Below are positions 1 through 5,976 of a stretch of DNA of 11,054 nt, piece by piece. The first letter of the stretch is position 1, and every line of letters begins with the position of its first letter. Made by a program: the position numbers and the translations under genes. Origin of the DNA: Aquabacterium sp. (GTDB taxonomy: Bacteria > Pseudomonadota > Gammaproteobacteria > Burkholderiales > Burkholderiaceae_C). The stretch covers positions 1-11,054 of the forward strand of contig JAURXG010000401.1 of assembly GCA_030654555.1 (NCBI GenBank), read 5' to 3'. The notes below the pieces were generated by a model. That model had not been told where the DNA came from and did not search any database. It was given only the letters and a program-made list of their open reading frames with translations.

Positions 1-127
1 CGCGCGCCACCAGCGGATCGGCGGCCGCACCCACGCATTCCATGTCGCTCTGGCGGTTGATGATCTCGGCCAGCAGGCCGCGCACCAGCGCCGAATCGTC
101 CACCACCACCACTCGCGTCTTGGCCAT
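1..127 (-). CDS. cheB: CheB chemotaxis methylesterase, N-terminal fragment
   Basis: Only the first 42 codons are present; the gene runs off the left edge. The translation begins [19 protein letters not shown] and continues into [18 protein letters not shown], which is the start of a CheY-like receiver domain with the paired acidic residues (VVDDSALVR) seen at the N-terminus of CheB. In the family, phosphorylation of the receiver by CheA activates a C-terminal esterase that removes methyl groups from chemoreceptor glutamates. The ATG lies 21 bases after the cheD stop on the same strand, so it belongs to the cheR-cheD-cheB transcript. The Shine-Dalgarno match is weak. The esterase domain is outside the window, so a different receiver protein is possible, but gene order after cheR and cheD strongly favours CheB. 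Confidence 0.88.
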   Translation of the reverse strand, partial: MAKTRVVVVDDSALVRGLLAEIINRQSDMECVGAAADPLVAR

Positions 128-148
128 GTTGCTTGCGCTCTTGTCGGA

Positions 149-841
149 TCAGAACAGGTCGACCGAACCACCGCCGGTGGTTGCTGGCACGGCCTTCTGC
201 GCGGCCACGCGGTCTTGTGCCACGAAGGCATCGGCATGGGTGGGCGCCAGGCGCTTGACCATCGCCTTGCCGCTGGCCGGCAGGAAGCACACCTTGCGCG
301 GGTAGATCTCCAGCACGTCGCGGCTGACGATGGGGATGCGCTCGGTCTGCAGGTAGTCGATCACGAACTGGGTGTTGCGCTCGCCCACGTTGATGCTGCT
401 CATGCCGCCGATCACTGCACCGCCGCCGAAGATCTTGGCCTCCAGCGTCATGCGGGTGGCGCCCTTCTTCATCAGCTCGTTGATCAGCAGTTCCATCGCG
501 TAGCTGCCGTAGCGGCCCGAGTCGCCCGAGCCCTCGGGCAGCATGAAGTGGTTCATGCCGCCGATGCGGCGCTCGCGGTCCCAGATGCAGGCGGCGATGC
601 ACGAGCCCAGCGTGGTGGTGATCAGCATGTCCTCGTCGAAGACGAAGTACTCGCCGGGCAGCACCTTGACGGCGTCGTTGCGGAAGTGCGCGTCCCAGTA
701 GAAGAACGAGGCCTCGCCAGGCTTGCGCGGCGCGGCCTTCAGTCGTGCGAGCCGGGCCGAGCCCCCCAGCGCGGACGCACCGATGGCGGTCGCGGCCGGG
801 TTGGCGAGTGGCGCTCGGGACAGGGAAGGGGAGGGCATCAT
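149..841 (-). CDS. cheD: CheD chemoreceptor glutamine deamidase
   Basis: The product has 230 residues if translation starts at the first of two tandem ATG codons (841; the next is 838). CheD deamidates specific glutamines on chemoreceptors and in some bacteria interacts with CheC. The catalytic elements are visible: TTTLGSC with Cys81, and GGMNHFMLP with His98 and nearby Asn97, followed by the family-typical FGGG segment and the IxxxDxGG-like late region. The first 45 or so residues are a Ser/Ala/Pro-rich extension with no recognisable domain. The frame is open upstream to 937, overlapping cheR. I chose 841 because AAGGA lies about 10 bases upstream and because a sigma-28 promoter at 867-893 would start transcription near 860, after any upstream start. 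The C-terminus is Ala/Val-rich and low in complexity. Confidence 0.93.
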   Translation of the reverse strand: MMPSPSLSRAPLANPAATAIGASALGGSARLARLKAAPRKPGEASFFYWDAHFRNDAVKVLPGEYFVFDEDMLITTTLGSCIAACIWDRERRIGGMNHFMLPEGSGDSGRYGSYAMELLINELMKKGATRMTLEAKIFGGGAVIGGMSSINVGERNTQFVIDYLQTERIPIVSRDVLEIYPRKVCFLPASGKAMVKRLAPTHADAFVAQDRVAAQKAVPATTGGGSVDLF

Positions 842-866
842 CGGCGGAAGGTCCTTGCTCGGTGTC

Positions 867-893
867 TTATCGGCAGTCTGGTGCCGAACTTCA
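867..893 (-). promoter_or_regulatory. Sigma-28 (FliA) type promoter for cheD-cheB
   Basis: Read on the minus strand, TGAAGTTC (893-886), an 11-base spacer and GCCGATAA (874-867) match the enterobacterial FliA consensus TAAAGTTT-N11-GCCGATAA. The -10 is 8/8, the -35 is 6/8 and the spacing is exact. It lies wholly between the cheR stop and the cheD start, so transcription would begin about 20 bases before the cheD ATG, leaving room for the AAGGA ribosome site. Sigma-28 control of chemotaxis genes is well established. Activity here is an inference. Confidence 0.8.
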
Positions 894-908
894 GGCTCGA
901 GCCGGGTC

Positions 909-1796
909 TCACACCCGCTGGTAGATGGTCTTGCCACGCAGCTGGAACAGGTCCCGCGCGTCGGTGAAGTTCTCCGAGTGCCCCACGTACAGCAGGCCCT
1001 GGGGCTTGAGCACGGCGTGCATCTGCTGCAGCACCTGGCGCTGCGTGGGGTTGTCGAAGTAGATCATCACGTTGCGGCAGAAGATCAGGTCGAAGGCCTC
1101 GCCCAGCTGCCCGCCGCTGGTCCAGTTGCGGGTCATCAGGTTGAACGGTCGGAACTCGACCATCTTGGCCAGCTCGGGCTTGACGCGCATGAAGCCGGCG
1201 TTGGCGCCCTTGCCGCGCTGAAAATGCCGTTGCAGCCGTTCGGGCGACAGGCCGCGTGAATCGACGTCGTAGACGCCGCGCTGGGCGGTGGCCAGCACCT
1301 TGGTGTCGATGTCGCTGGCGACGATGCGCACCGGCGCGCTGTTGCCCAGCGTCTCGACCACCGTCATCGCGATCGAGTAGGGCTCCTCGCCGGTGGACGC
1401 CGCGCTGCACCAGATGCGCAGGCTGCGGCCGGCGCGCGCCTTCAGGTCGTCGGCCAGCGCGTGGAAATGGTGGTCCTCGCGGAAGAACGAGGTCAGGTTG
1501 GTCGTCAGGCAGTTGACGAACTCCTGCCACTCGGCCTCGCCCGAGGCGCCGGTGTTGGCCTGCAGCCATTGCAGGTAGGCCGCGAACGAGCGGTGGCTGG
1601 TCTCGCGCAGGCGGCGCGACAGGCGGCTGTAGACCATCGCCTGCTTGCCCGCATGCAGGCTGATGCCCGCGCGCTGGTAGATCAGTTCGCGCACGCGGTC
1701 GAAGTCGGCCGCCGAGAAGGCGAACTCCTGGTCGACGGCCGGCCCGGCCACCGGGGCTGGGCGTGCGGAGGAAACGGTGGACACGAGCTCGGTCAT
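909..1796 (-). CDS. cheR: CheR chemoreceptor methyltransferase
   Basis: The 295-residue product transfers methyl groups from S-adenosylmethionine to chemoreceptor glutamates, opposing CheB in adaptation. An N-terminal CheR_N helical domain (FSAADFDRVRELIYQRAG, then GKQAMVYSRLSRRLR) is followed by a Rossmann methyltransferase domain. The SAM-binding stretch WCSAASTGEEPYSIAM, the acidic motif ASDIDTKVL and the late motif FDLIFCRNVMIYF are all intact. Length is normal for the family, with no TPR extension. The ATG at 1796 is chosen because conserved sequence begins soon after it; the frame stays open upstream to 2108, but that part is low-complexity and overlaps the divergent GGDEF gene. There is no clear Shine-Dalgarno. 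It is first in the visible cheR-cheD-cheB order, with 67 bases to cheD. Confidence 0.94.
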   Translation of the reverse strand: MTELVSTVSSARPAPVAGPAVDQEFAFSAADFDRVRELIYQRAGISLHAGKQAMVYSRLSRRLRETSHRSFAAYLQWLQANTGASGEAEWQEFVNCLTTNLTSFFREDHHFHALADDLKARAGRSLRIWCSAASTGEEPYSIAMTVVETLGNSAPVRIVASDIDTKVLATAQRGVYDVDSRGLSPERLQRHFQRGKGANAGFMRVKPELAKMVEFRPFNLMTRNWTSGGQLGEAFDLIFCRNVMIYFDNPTQRQVLQQMHAVLKPQGLLYVGHSENFTDARDLFQLRGKTIYQRV

Positions 1797-2025
1797 GGCG
1801 GGGCGCACGCGCTGGGCGGTGGTTGAGGGGGTGTTGACGGCGGCGGTTGATGCAGGCGTTACGGCAGGCAATGCGGCAAGCGGGGTGCGGACGGGCGATC
1901 GCCATCCTGGCTGGCAGTCTGGCCGGTCGGCCCGGCCGTCAAGGGCTGAAATGCAGGGTCGTATGGGTGCAGATCCCGCCCCTGTCGCCCAGGGGGGCAC
2001 TGCTAGACTGACCGTTGCCCCACCC
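1797..2025. promoter_or_regulatory. Divergent intergenic region cheR / GGDEF gene
   Basis: These 229 bases separate the cheR start (minus) from the GGDEF start (plus). On the plus strand, an extended -10-like element TGC-TAGACT lies at 2001-2009, with no good -35. It would put the transcript start roughly 10 bases before the ATG, giving a very short leader without a Shine-Dalgarno. Just upstream is an inverted repeat CCCCTG-N5-CAGGGG (1979-1984 / 1990-1995) that could be an operator. I found no convincing cheR promoter; the nearest sigma-28-like core, GCCGTCAA at 1841-1834 on the minus strand, lacks a -35 partner. Confidence 0.4.
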
Positions 2026-2853
2026 ATGAGCCCACCCGCCACGCTGTCTGTGGATTCCGTGCCCGCACCCTCCGCCGAGCCCACCAGCACCGCATCGCGC
2101 TTGGACACCGCCCTGGCGTTGCTGCGCCACGCCGGCCGCAGCGAGCCCGCAGGGGTGCCCGGATCGCCGGACTACCTGCACGCGCTGATCGACCAGCTGG
2201 TCGACCTGTCCAGCCGCGATGCGCTCACGGGGCTGTCGAACCGCCGCAACGTCGAACTGTCACTCGCCCGCGAGGTCGACCGGGTCGCCCGCTCGGGGGA
2301 ATCGGCGCTGCTGCTGATGGTCGACATCGATCACTTCAAGCGCATCAACGACGGGCATGGCCATGCGGCCGGCGATCGTGTGATCCAGTGCGTGGGCCAG
2401 GCCCTGACCGACAGCGTGCGGCCGATGGACCTGGTGGCGCGCATCGGCGGCGAAGAATACGCGGTGCTGCTGCCCAACTGCCCGCCAGCCTTCGGGCCGC
2501 AGGTGGCGGCCCGCGTGCGCCAGCGCGTGGCGCGCAGCATCGTGGCCCTGGACGACGGCACGCCGCTGTCGGTCACCGTCAGCGTGGGCGGCGCCTTCGC
2601 GCCGCAGTGGGTGCGCTCCACCCCCGGCATCTGGCTGCAGCGCGCCGACCTGCAGCTCTACCGCGCCAAGGCCGAAGGGCGCGACCGCGTCTGCCTCGAG
2701 CACTCGGCCGCGCCCGCCGTCAGCGCGCAGGAGCGCGACATGCTGCTCGGTGCTGCGCCGCCGGCCCGGGTCGGCCGCTCTCCCAGAGGGTCGGGCAAGG
2801 GGGCCAGGCCGCCTGTGCCCGAGGGCACCCCATCGATCCAGGAACTTGAATGA
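2026..2853 (+). CDS. GGDEF diguanylate cyclase with I-site
   Basis: The 275-residue product is predicted to condense two GTP into cyclic di-GMP. The first 60 residues are a short, mostly helical stretch with no recognisable sensor domain. The GGDEF domain spans about 61-235: DALTGLSNRRN, metal ligand Asp100 in VDIDHFKRIND, then the active-site loop GGEEY (141-145), a Tyr variant of GGEEF that is usually compatible with activity. RPMD at 132-135 sits exactly five residues before it and matches the RxxD product-inhibition site. No membrane segment is seen, so it is probably cytosolic. The tail (after about 240) is a disordered Pro/Arg/Gly-rich region. The start at 2026 avoids overlap with cheR; an in-frame ATG at 1777 was rejected. 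The stop overlaps the next ATG by four bases, so the two are probably co-translated. Confidence 0.9.
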   Translation: MSPPATLSVDSVPAPSAEPTSTASRLDTALALLRHAGRSEPAGVPGSPDYLHALIDQLVDLSSRDALTGLSNRRNVELSLAREVDRVARSGESALLLMVDIDHFKRINDGHGHAAGDRVIQCVGQALTDSVRPMDLVARIGGEEYAVLLPNCPPAFGPQVAARVRQRVARSIVALDDGTPLSVTVSVGGAFAPQWVRSTPGIWLQRADLQLYRAKAEGRDRVCLEHSAAPAVSAQERDMLLGAAPPARVGRSPRGSGKGARPPVPEGTPSIQELE

Positions 2854-3650
2854 GCGATCCAGCAACCCCCGCTGCCGGCTCTCGCGGACCAAACCGCGCG
2901 CGCATCACGGCGATCACCAGCGGCAAGGGTGGCGTCGGCAAGACCTTCGTGGCCGCCAACCTGGCCGCCGCGCTGGCCCGCGCCGGCCAGCGCGTGCTGG
3001 TGCTCGATGCCGACCTGGGCCTGGCCAACCTCGACGTGCTGCTCAACCTGTCCGCCCGGGTGACGCTGCACGACGTGTTCACCGGCCGCGCCCTGCTCGA
3101 CGACGCGCTGCAGCCGTCGCCCGGCGGCTTCTCGGTGCTGCTGGCCGGATCGGGCCTGGTGGAGTATTCGCGCATGACACCCGAGGTGCGCGACAAGCTG
3201 CTCGACGTGATCGCCCAGGTGCGCCCGCGCTTCGACCAGGTGCTGCTCGACACCGGCGCGGGCATCTCCGACGTGGTGCTGTTCACCATCTCGCTGGCCG
3301 ACGAGGTGTTGATCGTGGCCACGCCCGAGCCCACCTCGCTGACCGATGCCTATGCCACCGTGAAGGTGCTGGCCACCACCCAGGTGCCGCGCCCCATGCG
3401 CCTGCTGGTCAACCAGACCCGGCGCCCCGCCGAGGGCCGGGCGGTGCATGCGCAGCTGCAGCAGGTGGTCGACCGCTTCGTCAATCCCGGGCTGGCCGAG
3501 CCGCTGAAGCTGGCGCTGGCCGGCGAGGTGCCGGCCGACGAGGCGGTGCGTGAATCGGTGCAGCGCCGCCAGCTGCTGATGGAATCGCTGCCTGGCAGCC
3601 CGGCGGCGGTGGCGCTGGGCGCGGTGGCTGCCCGGCTGCTGCCGCCCTGA
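2850..3650 (+). CDS. MinD/ParA-family ATPase, FlhG/FleN-like
   Basis: The 266-residue P-loop ATPase has a deviant Walker A motif, SGKGGVGKT, with signature Lys26 and catalytic Lys31. It also has a switch segment LDADLGLANLDVLL (52-65) and a Walker B-like LLDTGAGISD around Asp134. The DADLGLAN and DTGAGI wording is characteristic of the FlhG/FleN (MotR, YlxH) branch, which sets flagellar number and position, more than of plasmid ParA or MinD. A clear C-terminal amphipathic membrane helix, as in MinD, is not obvious. AGGA lies 7 bases before the ATG, which overlaps the GGDEF stop (ATGA). No flhF is visible next to it, so it may be a second, chemotaxis- or c-di-GMP-linked paralogue and not the canonical flhG. 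I leave the symbol blank for that reason. Confidence 0.85.
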   Translation: MSDPATPAAGSRGPNRARITAITSGKGGVGKTFVAANLAAALARAGQRVLVLDADLGLANLDVLLNLSARVTLHDVFTGRALLDDALQPSPGGFSVLLAGSGLVEYSRMTPEVRDKLLDVIAQVRPRFDQVLLDTGAGISDVVLFTISLADEVLIVATPEPTSLTDAYATVKVLATTQVPRPMRLLVNQTRRPAEGRAVHAQLQQVVDRFVNPGLAEPLKLALAGEVPADEAVRESVQRRQLLMESLPGSPAAVALGAVAARLLPP

Positions 3651-3666
3651 GGCATCCCGGTCAGGG
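3645..3666. terminator. Candidate bidirectional terminator hairpin
   Basis: A perfect inverted repeat CCCTGA / TCAGGG with a 10-base loop lies between the convergent MinD-like and DsrE-like genes and includes the TGA stop of the former. There is no T-run on either side and the stem is only six pairs, so the assignment rests mainly on its location. Confidence 0.3.
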
Positions 3667-3671
3667 GCCGC

Positions 3672-4085
3672 TCACGGCTTGATGTAGGCGAAGCCCTGCA
3701 GTTGCAGCTTGGTCAGCCGCACCACGCCCGAGGGCGTGAAATTGGCCTCCTGGATGAACTGCTCTTTCTTCAGGTTGCGGTTCTTCAGCGTGATCTCGCA
3801 GACCTCAAACTTCACGCCCCGATTGACCAGCGCCGCCACCGTGGCCGCATAGGGCGAGCCGTTGCGGTCCATCGCGCCTTCCATCAGGAAGTCCACCCCG
3901 TCGGCATGCGTCACCAGCGTGATCTGCGCCGTGGGATCGGTGTCGAGGTGGTTGCGGATGTTGCGCAGCGTGGCCAGCGCCGTGGCCTTGGCGTCGTTGA
4001 CGTGGTAGACCACCTTGTCCTGCGCCAGGGCGCCCAGGCTGGCGGCCGCCAGCACGGCGGCCATGATCATCTGCTTCGGATTCAT
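3672..4085 (-). CDS. Exported DsrE/DsrF-like family protein
   Basis: The 137-residue protein has a clear signal peptide (MNPKQMIMAAVLAAASLGALAQ, written here as a short basic start then Ala/Leu core), with likely cleavage after ALAQ before DKVVYHV. The mature part resembles small DsrE/YchN-like folds: an initial beta strand VVYHV, ITLVTHADGV, and a strand ending VKFEVCEITLKNRN with Cys96 at the position where DsrE-like sulfur carriers often place a cysteine. The exact function is unknown; periplasmic sulfur-related chemistry is only a family-based suggestion. Two ATGs compete (4091 and 4085). GGAG directly abuts the first and is six bases before the second, so 4085 is the better start. It is transcribed divergently from the truncated haemoglobin and convergent to the MinD-like gene. 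Confidence 0.78.
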   Translation of the reverse strand: MNPKQMIMAAVLAAASLGALAQDKVVYHVNDAKATALATLRNIRNHLDTDPTAQITLVTHADGVDFLMEGAMDRNGSPYAATVAALVNRGVKFEVCEITLKNRNLKKEQFIQEANFTPSGVVRLTKLQLQGFAYIKP

Positions 4086-4123
4086 CGTCATCTCCTGCCG
4101 GCAAGAACGCCGGTCGAGCGTGC

Positions 4124-4162
4124 ACGGTAGGGGTTGACGCAACATCAGTCAATCCGCATATT
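4124..4162. promoter_or_regulatory. Back-to-back divergent promoters sharing an inverted repeat
   Basis: On the plus strand, TTGACG (4134-4139), 17 bases and CATATT (4157-4162) form a good sigma-70 promoter aimed at the haemoglobin gene. On the minus strand, TTGACT (4152-4147), 17 bases and TACCGT (4129-4124) form a weaker one aimed at the DsrE-like gene. The two -35 elements make up an inverted repeat, TTGAC-N9-GTCAA (4134-4152), which might also serve as an operator. The geometry is seen directly; function is inferred. Confidence 0.55.
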
Positions 4163-4222
4163 TGCCAGGGTGGCCGCGCGGCGCGGCGCCCAGGGGCCGC
4201 CACGCTGGCACACTGGTGCACC

Positions 4223-4648
4223 ATGAATGCCGATTCCGCTGCCGATTCCACCCCCACGCCGACCACGCCCGCAACGCCCTTCGAGCAACTGGGCGGTGAG
4301 CCCGCCGTGCGTGCGCTGGTCGACCGCTTCTACGACCTGATGGATCTGGAGCCGGCCTACGCCGGCATCCGCCGCCTGCACCCCGAGCGCCTGGACGGCT
4401 CACGCGACAAGCTGCACTGGTTCCTGTGCGGCTGTCTGGGCGGGCCCAACCTCTACGTCGAGCGTTTCGGCCATCCGCGGCTGCGTGCGCGCCACCTGCC
4501 GTACGCCATCGGCCTGGCCGAGCGCGACCAGTGGCTGGCCTGCATGATGAGTGCGATGGCCGAGCGGCAGGTCGACCCCACGCTGGCCCAGCGGCTGGCC
4601 GAGAGCTTCTTCGGCACGGCCGACTGGATGCGCAACCAGGGCGGTTGA
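4223..4648 (+). CDS. Group II truncated haemoglobin (TrHb2)
   Basis: The 141-residue haem protein has a 2-on-2 globin fold after a 17-residue Thr/Pro-rich lead. Family positions are visible: FEQLGG near the start, B10 Tyr37 in DRFYDLM, probable CD1 His53 in RRLHPE, GGP at 73-75, proximal F8 His91 in LRARHLPY, and G8 Trp104 in ERDQWLACM, the hallmark tryptophan of group II. Such proteins bind O2 and react with NO, peroxide or sulfide; the physiological role here cannot be read from sequence. One oddity is FLCGCLGGP, where many proteobacterial homologues have Trp two residues before GGP; here the position is Cys71, with Cys69 close by. The ATG has no clear Shine-Dalgarno but lies about 55 bases after the predicted transcription start of a good promoter. 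Confidence 0.93.
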   Translation: MNADSAADSTPTPTTPATPFEQLGGEPAVRALVDRFYDLMDLEPAYAGIRRLHPERLDGSRDKLHWFLCGCLGGPNLYVERFGHPRLRARHLPYAIGLAERDQWLACMMSAMAERQVDPTLAQRLAESFFGTADWMRNQGG

Positions 4649-4656
4649 GCCCCGGT

Positions 4657-4675
4657 GGCGCTGCGGCTCAGCGCC
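4657..4675. terminator. Candidate bidirectional terminator hairpin
   Basis: A perfect 7-base inverted repeat, GGCGCTG / CAGCGCC with a 5-base loop, lies between the convergent haemoglobin and PEP-CTERM genes and overlaps the PEP-CTERM stop codon. The stem is very GC-rich, but no T-run follows on either strand. Confidence 0.4.
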
Positions 4676-5879
4676 GGCGGCGCGCCACACGGCCCACCAG
4701 CGCCAGACCGGCCAGCATCAGGGCCCAGGTCTGCGGCTCGGGCACCACGCCGGCCTGGTCGACGTTGAAGCCGGCCATCTGCTGGCCGACATAGTTGCCC
4801 ACGAAGCTGATGCCTGCATGGTCGCCCGCAGCGTCGAGCCCGAGCGGGTCTTGTTCGCAGAAGTCGTTGCAGTCGACCTCGCCACTGCCGTCGACGTTCA
4901 GCGGCCCGGTGTAGCGGAAGAACTCGTAGCGCCGCATCACCGCCTTGTCGCCCTCGTTGATCTCGACTTCCGGGCTCTCCAGGACGTCGTTGATATCGTC
5001 GCGGATGAGCGGCCGCTTCTGGAAGATCTTCCACTCGGTCTCGACTTCGGCCCGCTCGATCTCGTTTTCCTCGCCGTCGTCCTGGTTGACCAGCAGGTCG
5101 CCGAGATCGATGTTGCGCCCCACCTTGGTCTTGGTCACCTTGACCCAGAACGGGTCGCCCCACAGGTCGACGCGCTCGGGCTGCTCGGGGTGCGGTGCCA
5201 CCGGTGCGATGCGGGCCACCACGTTGGCCGGCGCGTTCTGTTGCGGCGGGGTGTAGACGAAGTCCACCGCCGGTATGCCGGCCACCTGCTTGGTCAGCAC
5301 ACCCGAACCGGGCGCGGTTTCCACCAGCCAGTTGTAGCGCGTGACCGCCGGATGGGTGGCGGTGGAGACGCCGTAGTGGTCGCAGGGGTTGGCCATCCAG
5401 TTGCCGTTGGCGCCCGGCCAGCAGCTTTCACCCGGCGTGCTGTACGGGCTCGCGGGGTCGTTGGCGGGGGTGAACTTCAGCGGGTCGATCACGCTGATGC
5501 CGGTGATCGCATCGATCTTGGCGCCATAGCTGATGCGCACCCCGCGATGCCCGGTCTTGTTGACCGGGTCGTCGTAGTAGTCGTCGATGCTGACCTTGCC
5601 GAAGCGCACCACGCCCAACGGGTCGCCGCCGGCCACGCCGCCGAACACGCGGTTGTAGCCGAACACGCTGCCCACGCTGATGGCGTAGAAGCTGGCGTCC
5701 TCGAACTCGATCTCGAAGCCGTAGGCCGGCTTGCCGGTGTCGTTGATGGCATCGAAGTTGGCCAGGCTGCCGACGGTGCCGGCCGCGACCGGGCCGACGG
5801 CGGGCAGCACCAGTGCGGCCAGGGCCGCCGCAGCCAGGCGATTCAGTCTCGTGCGGCAGGGGGCGGGGGCGGAGGTCAT
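4668..5879 (-). CDS. PEP-CTERM exported protein of unknown function
   Basis: The 403-residue protein has a classical export signal (basic start, Ala/Leu core at about 15-29, likely cleavage after PVAA) and a C-terminal PEP-CTERM sorting tail: VPEP at 379-382, a hydrophobic helix WALMLAGLALVG and a terminal RRRR. In this system an exosortase (EpsH/XrtA type) cleaves and releases or anchors the protein outside the cell, often along with exopolysaccharide production. The mature part is not recognised. It contains four cysteines in two close pairs (153/166 and 337/341), an acidic stretch at 266-282, and one dockerin/EF-hand-like loop at 328-340 (NVDGSGEVDCNDF) that should bind calcium. The ATG at 5879 directly precedes the signal peptide; the open frame upstream to 6167 runs over the kinase gene and was rejected. 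The Shine-Dalgarno is poor. Its leader carries a predicted regulator box and a hairpin. Confidence 0.85.
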   Translation of the reverse strand: MTSAPAPCRTRLNRLAAAALAALVLPAVGPVAAGTVGSLANFDAINDTGKPAYGFEIEFEDASFYAISVGSVFGYNRVFGGVAGGDPLGVVRFGKVSIDDYYDDPVNKTGHRGVRISYGAKIDAITGISVIDPLKFTPANDPASPYSTPGESCWPGANGNWMANPCDHYGVSTATHPAVTRYNWLVETAPGSGVLTKQVAGIPAVDFVYTPPQQNAPANVVARIAPVAPHPEQPERVDLWGDPFWVKVTKTKVGRNIDLGDLLVNQDDGEENEIERAEVETEWKIFQKRPLIRDDINDVLESPEVEINEGDKAVMRRYEFFRYTGPLNVDGSGEVDCNDFCEQDPLGLDAAGDHAGISFVGNYVGQQMAGFNVDQAGVVPEPQTWALMLAGLALVGRVARRRR

Positions 5880-5895
5880 GCGAGGTTCCAGTCGA

Positions 5896-5919
5896 TCGGC
5901 ACGCCATGGAGCGTGCCGA
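5896..5919 (-). promoter_or_regulatory. Leader hairpin upstream of PEP-CTERM gene
   Basis: A perfect 9-base inverted repeat, TCGGCACGC / GCGTGCCGA with a 6-base loop, ends 16 bases before the PEP-CTERM start and 57 bases after the kinase stop. It could end the kinase transcript, fold in the 5' leader to affect translation, or be an operator. No T-run follows it, which argues against a simple intrinsic terminator. Confidence 0.45.
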
Positions 5920-5935
5920 CATCCTCGTTGTGCAG

Positions 5936-5952
5936 CTGAATCCAAGCTGAAC
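5936..5952 (-). promoter_or_regulatory. Direct-repeat regulator box upstream of PEP-CTERM gene
   Basis: The minus strand reads GTTCAG-CTTGG-ATTCAG, two half-sites with an 11-base period. It matches 14 of 17 bases of the box at 8104-8120 ahead of the response regulator gene, and both are preceded by GCG. OmpR-family regulators typically bind such tandem half-sites one helical turn apart, and PmrA/QseB sites have the form CTTAAN-N5-CTTAAN. It lies 56 bases before the start codon. No convincing -10 was found. Confidence 0.55.
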
Positions 5953-5976
5953 CGCGCCGCCGGGCTCCCCCCTCGT

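Noticed and set aside
842..937. Upstream start for cheD at 937
   Set aside because: It overlaps the cheR end, lies upstream of the sigma-28 promoter and lacks a ribosome site; 841 has AAGGA.
1834..1860. Possible sigma-28 promoter for cheR (GCCGTCAA)
   Set aside because: The -10 has two mismatches and the sequence 11 bases upstream does not resemble the -35.
1894..1903. Palindrome GGCGATCGCC upstream of cheR
   Set aside because: A single short GC-rich palindrome, expected by chance at this composition, with no second copy or positional logic.
838..1905. Long minus-strand frame overlapping cheR
   Set aside because: Arg/Pro-rich shadow in another frame of cheR, with no domain motifs.
1777..2025. 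Upstream start for the GGDEF gene at 1777
   Set aside because: It would overlap cheR and add low-complexity sequence; the predicted promoter lies downstream of it.
4551..5939. Long plus-strand open frame opposite the PEP-CTERM gene
   Set aside because: Composition is His/Val/Ala/Asp-rich antisense shadow; the minus strand encodes a signal peptide and PEP-CTERM tail.
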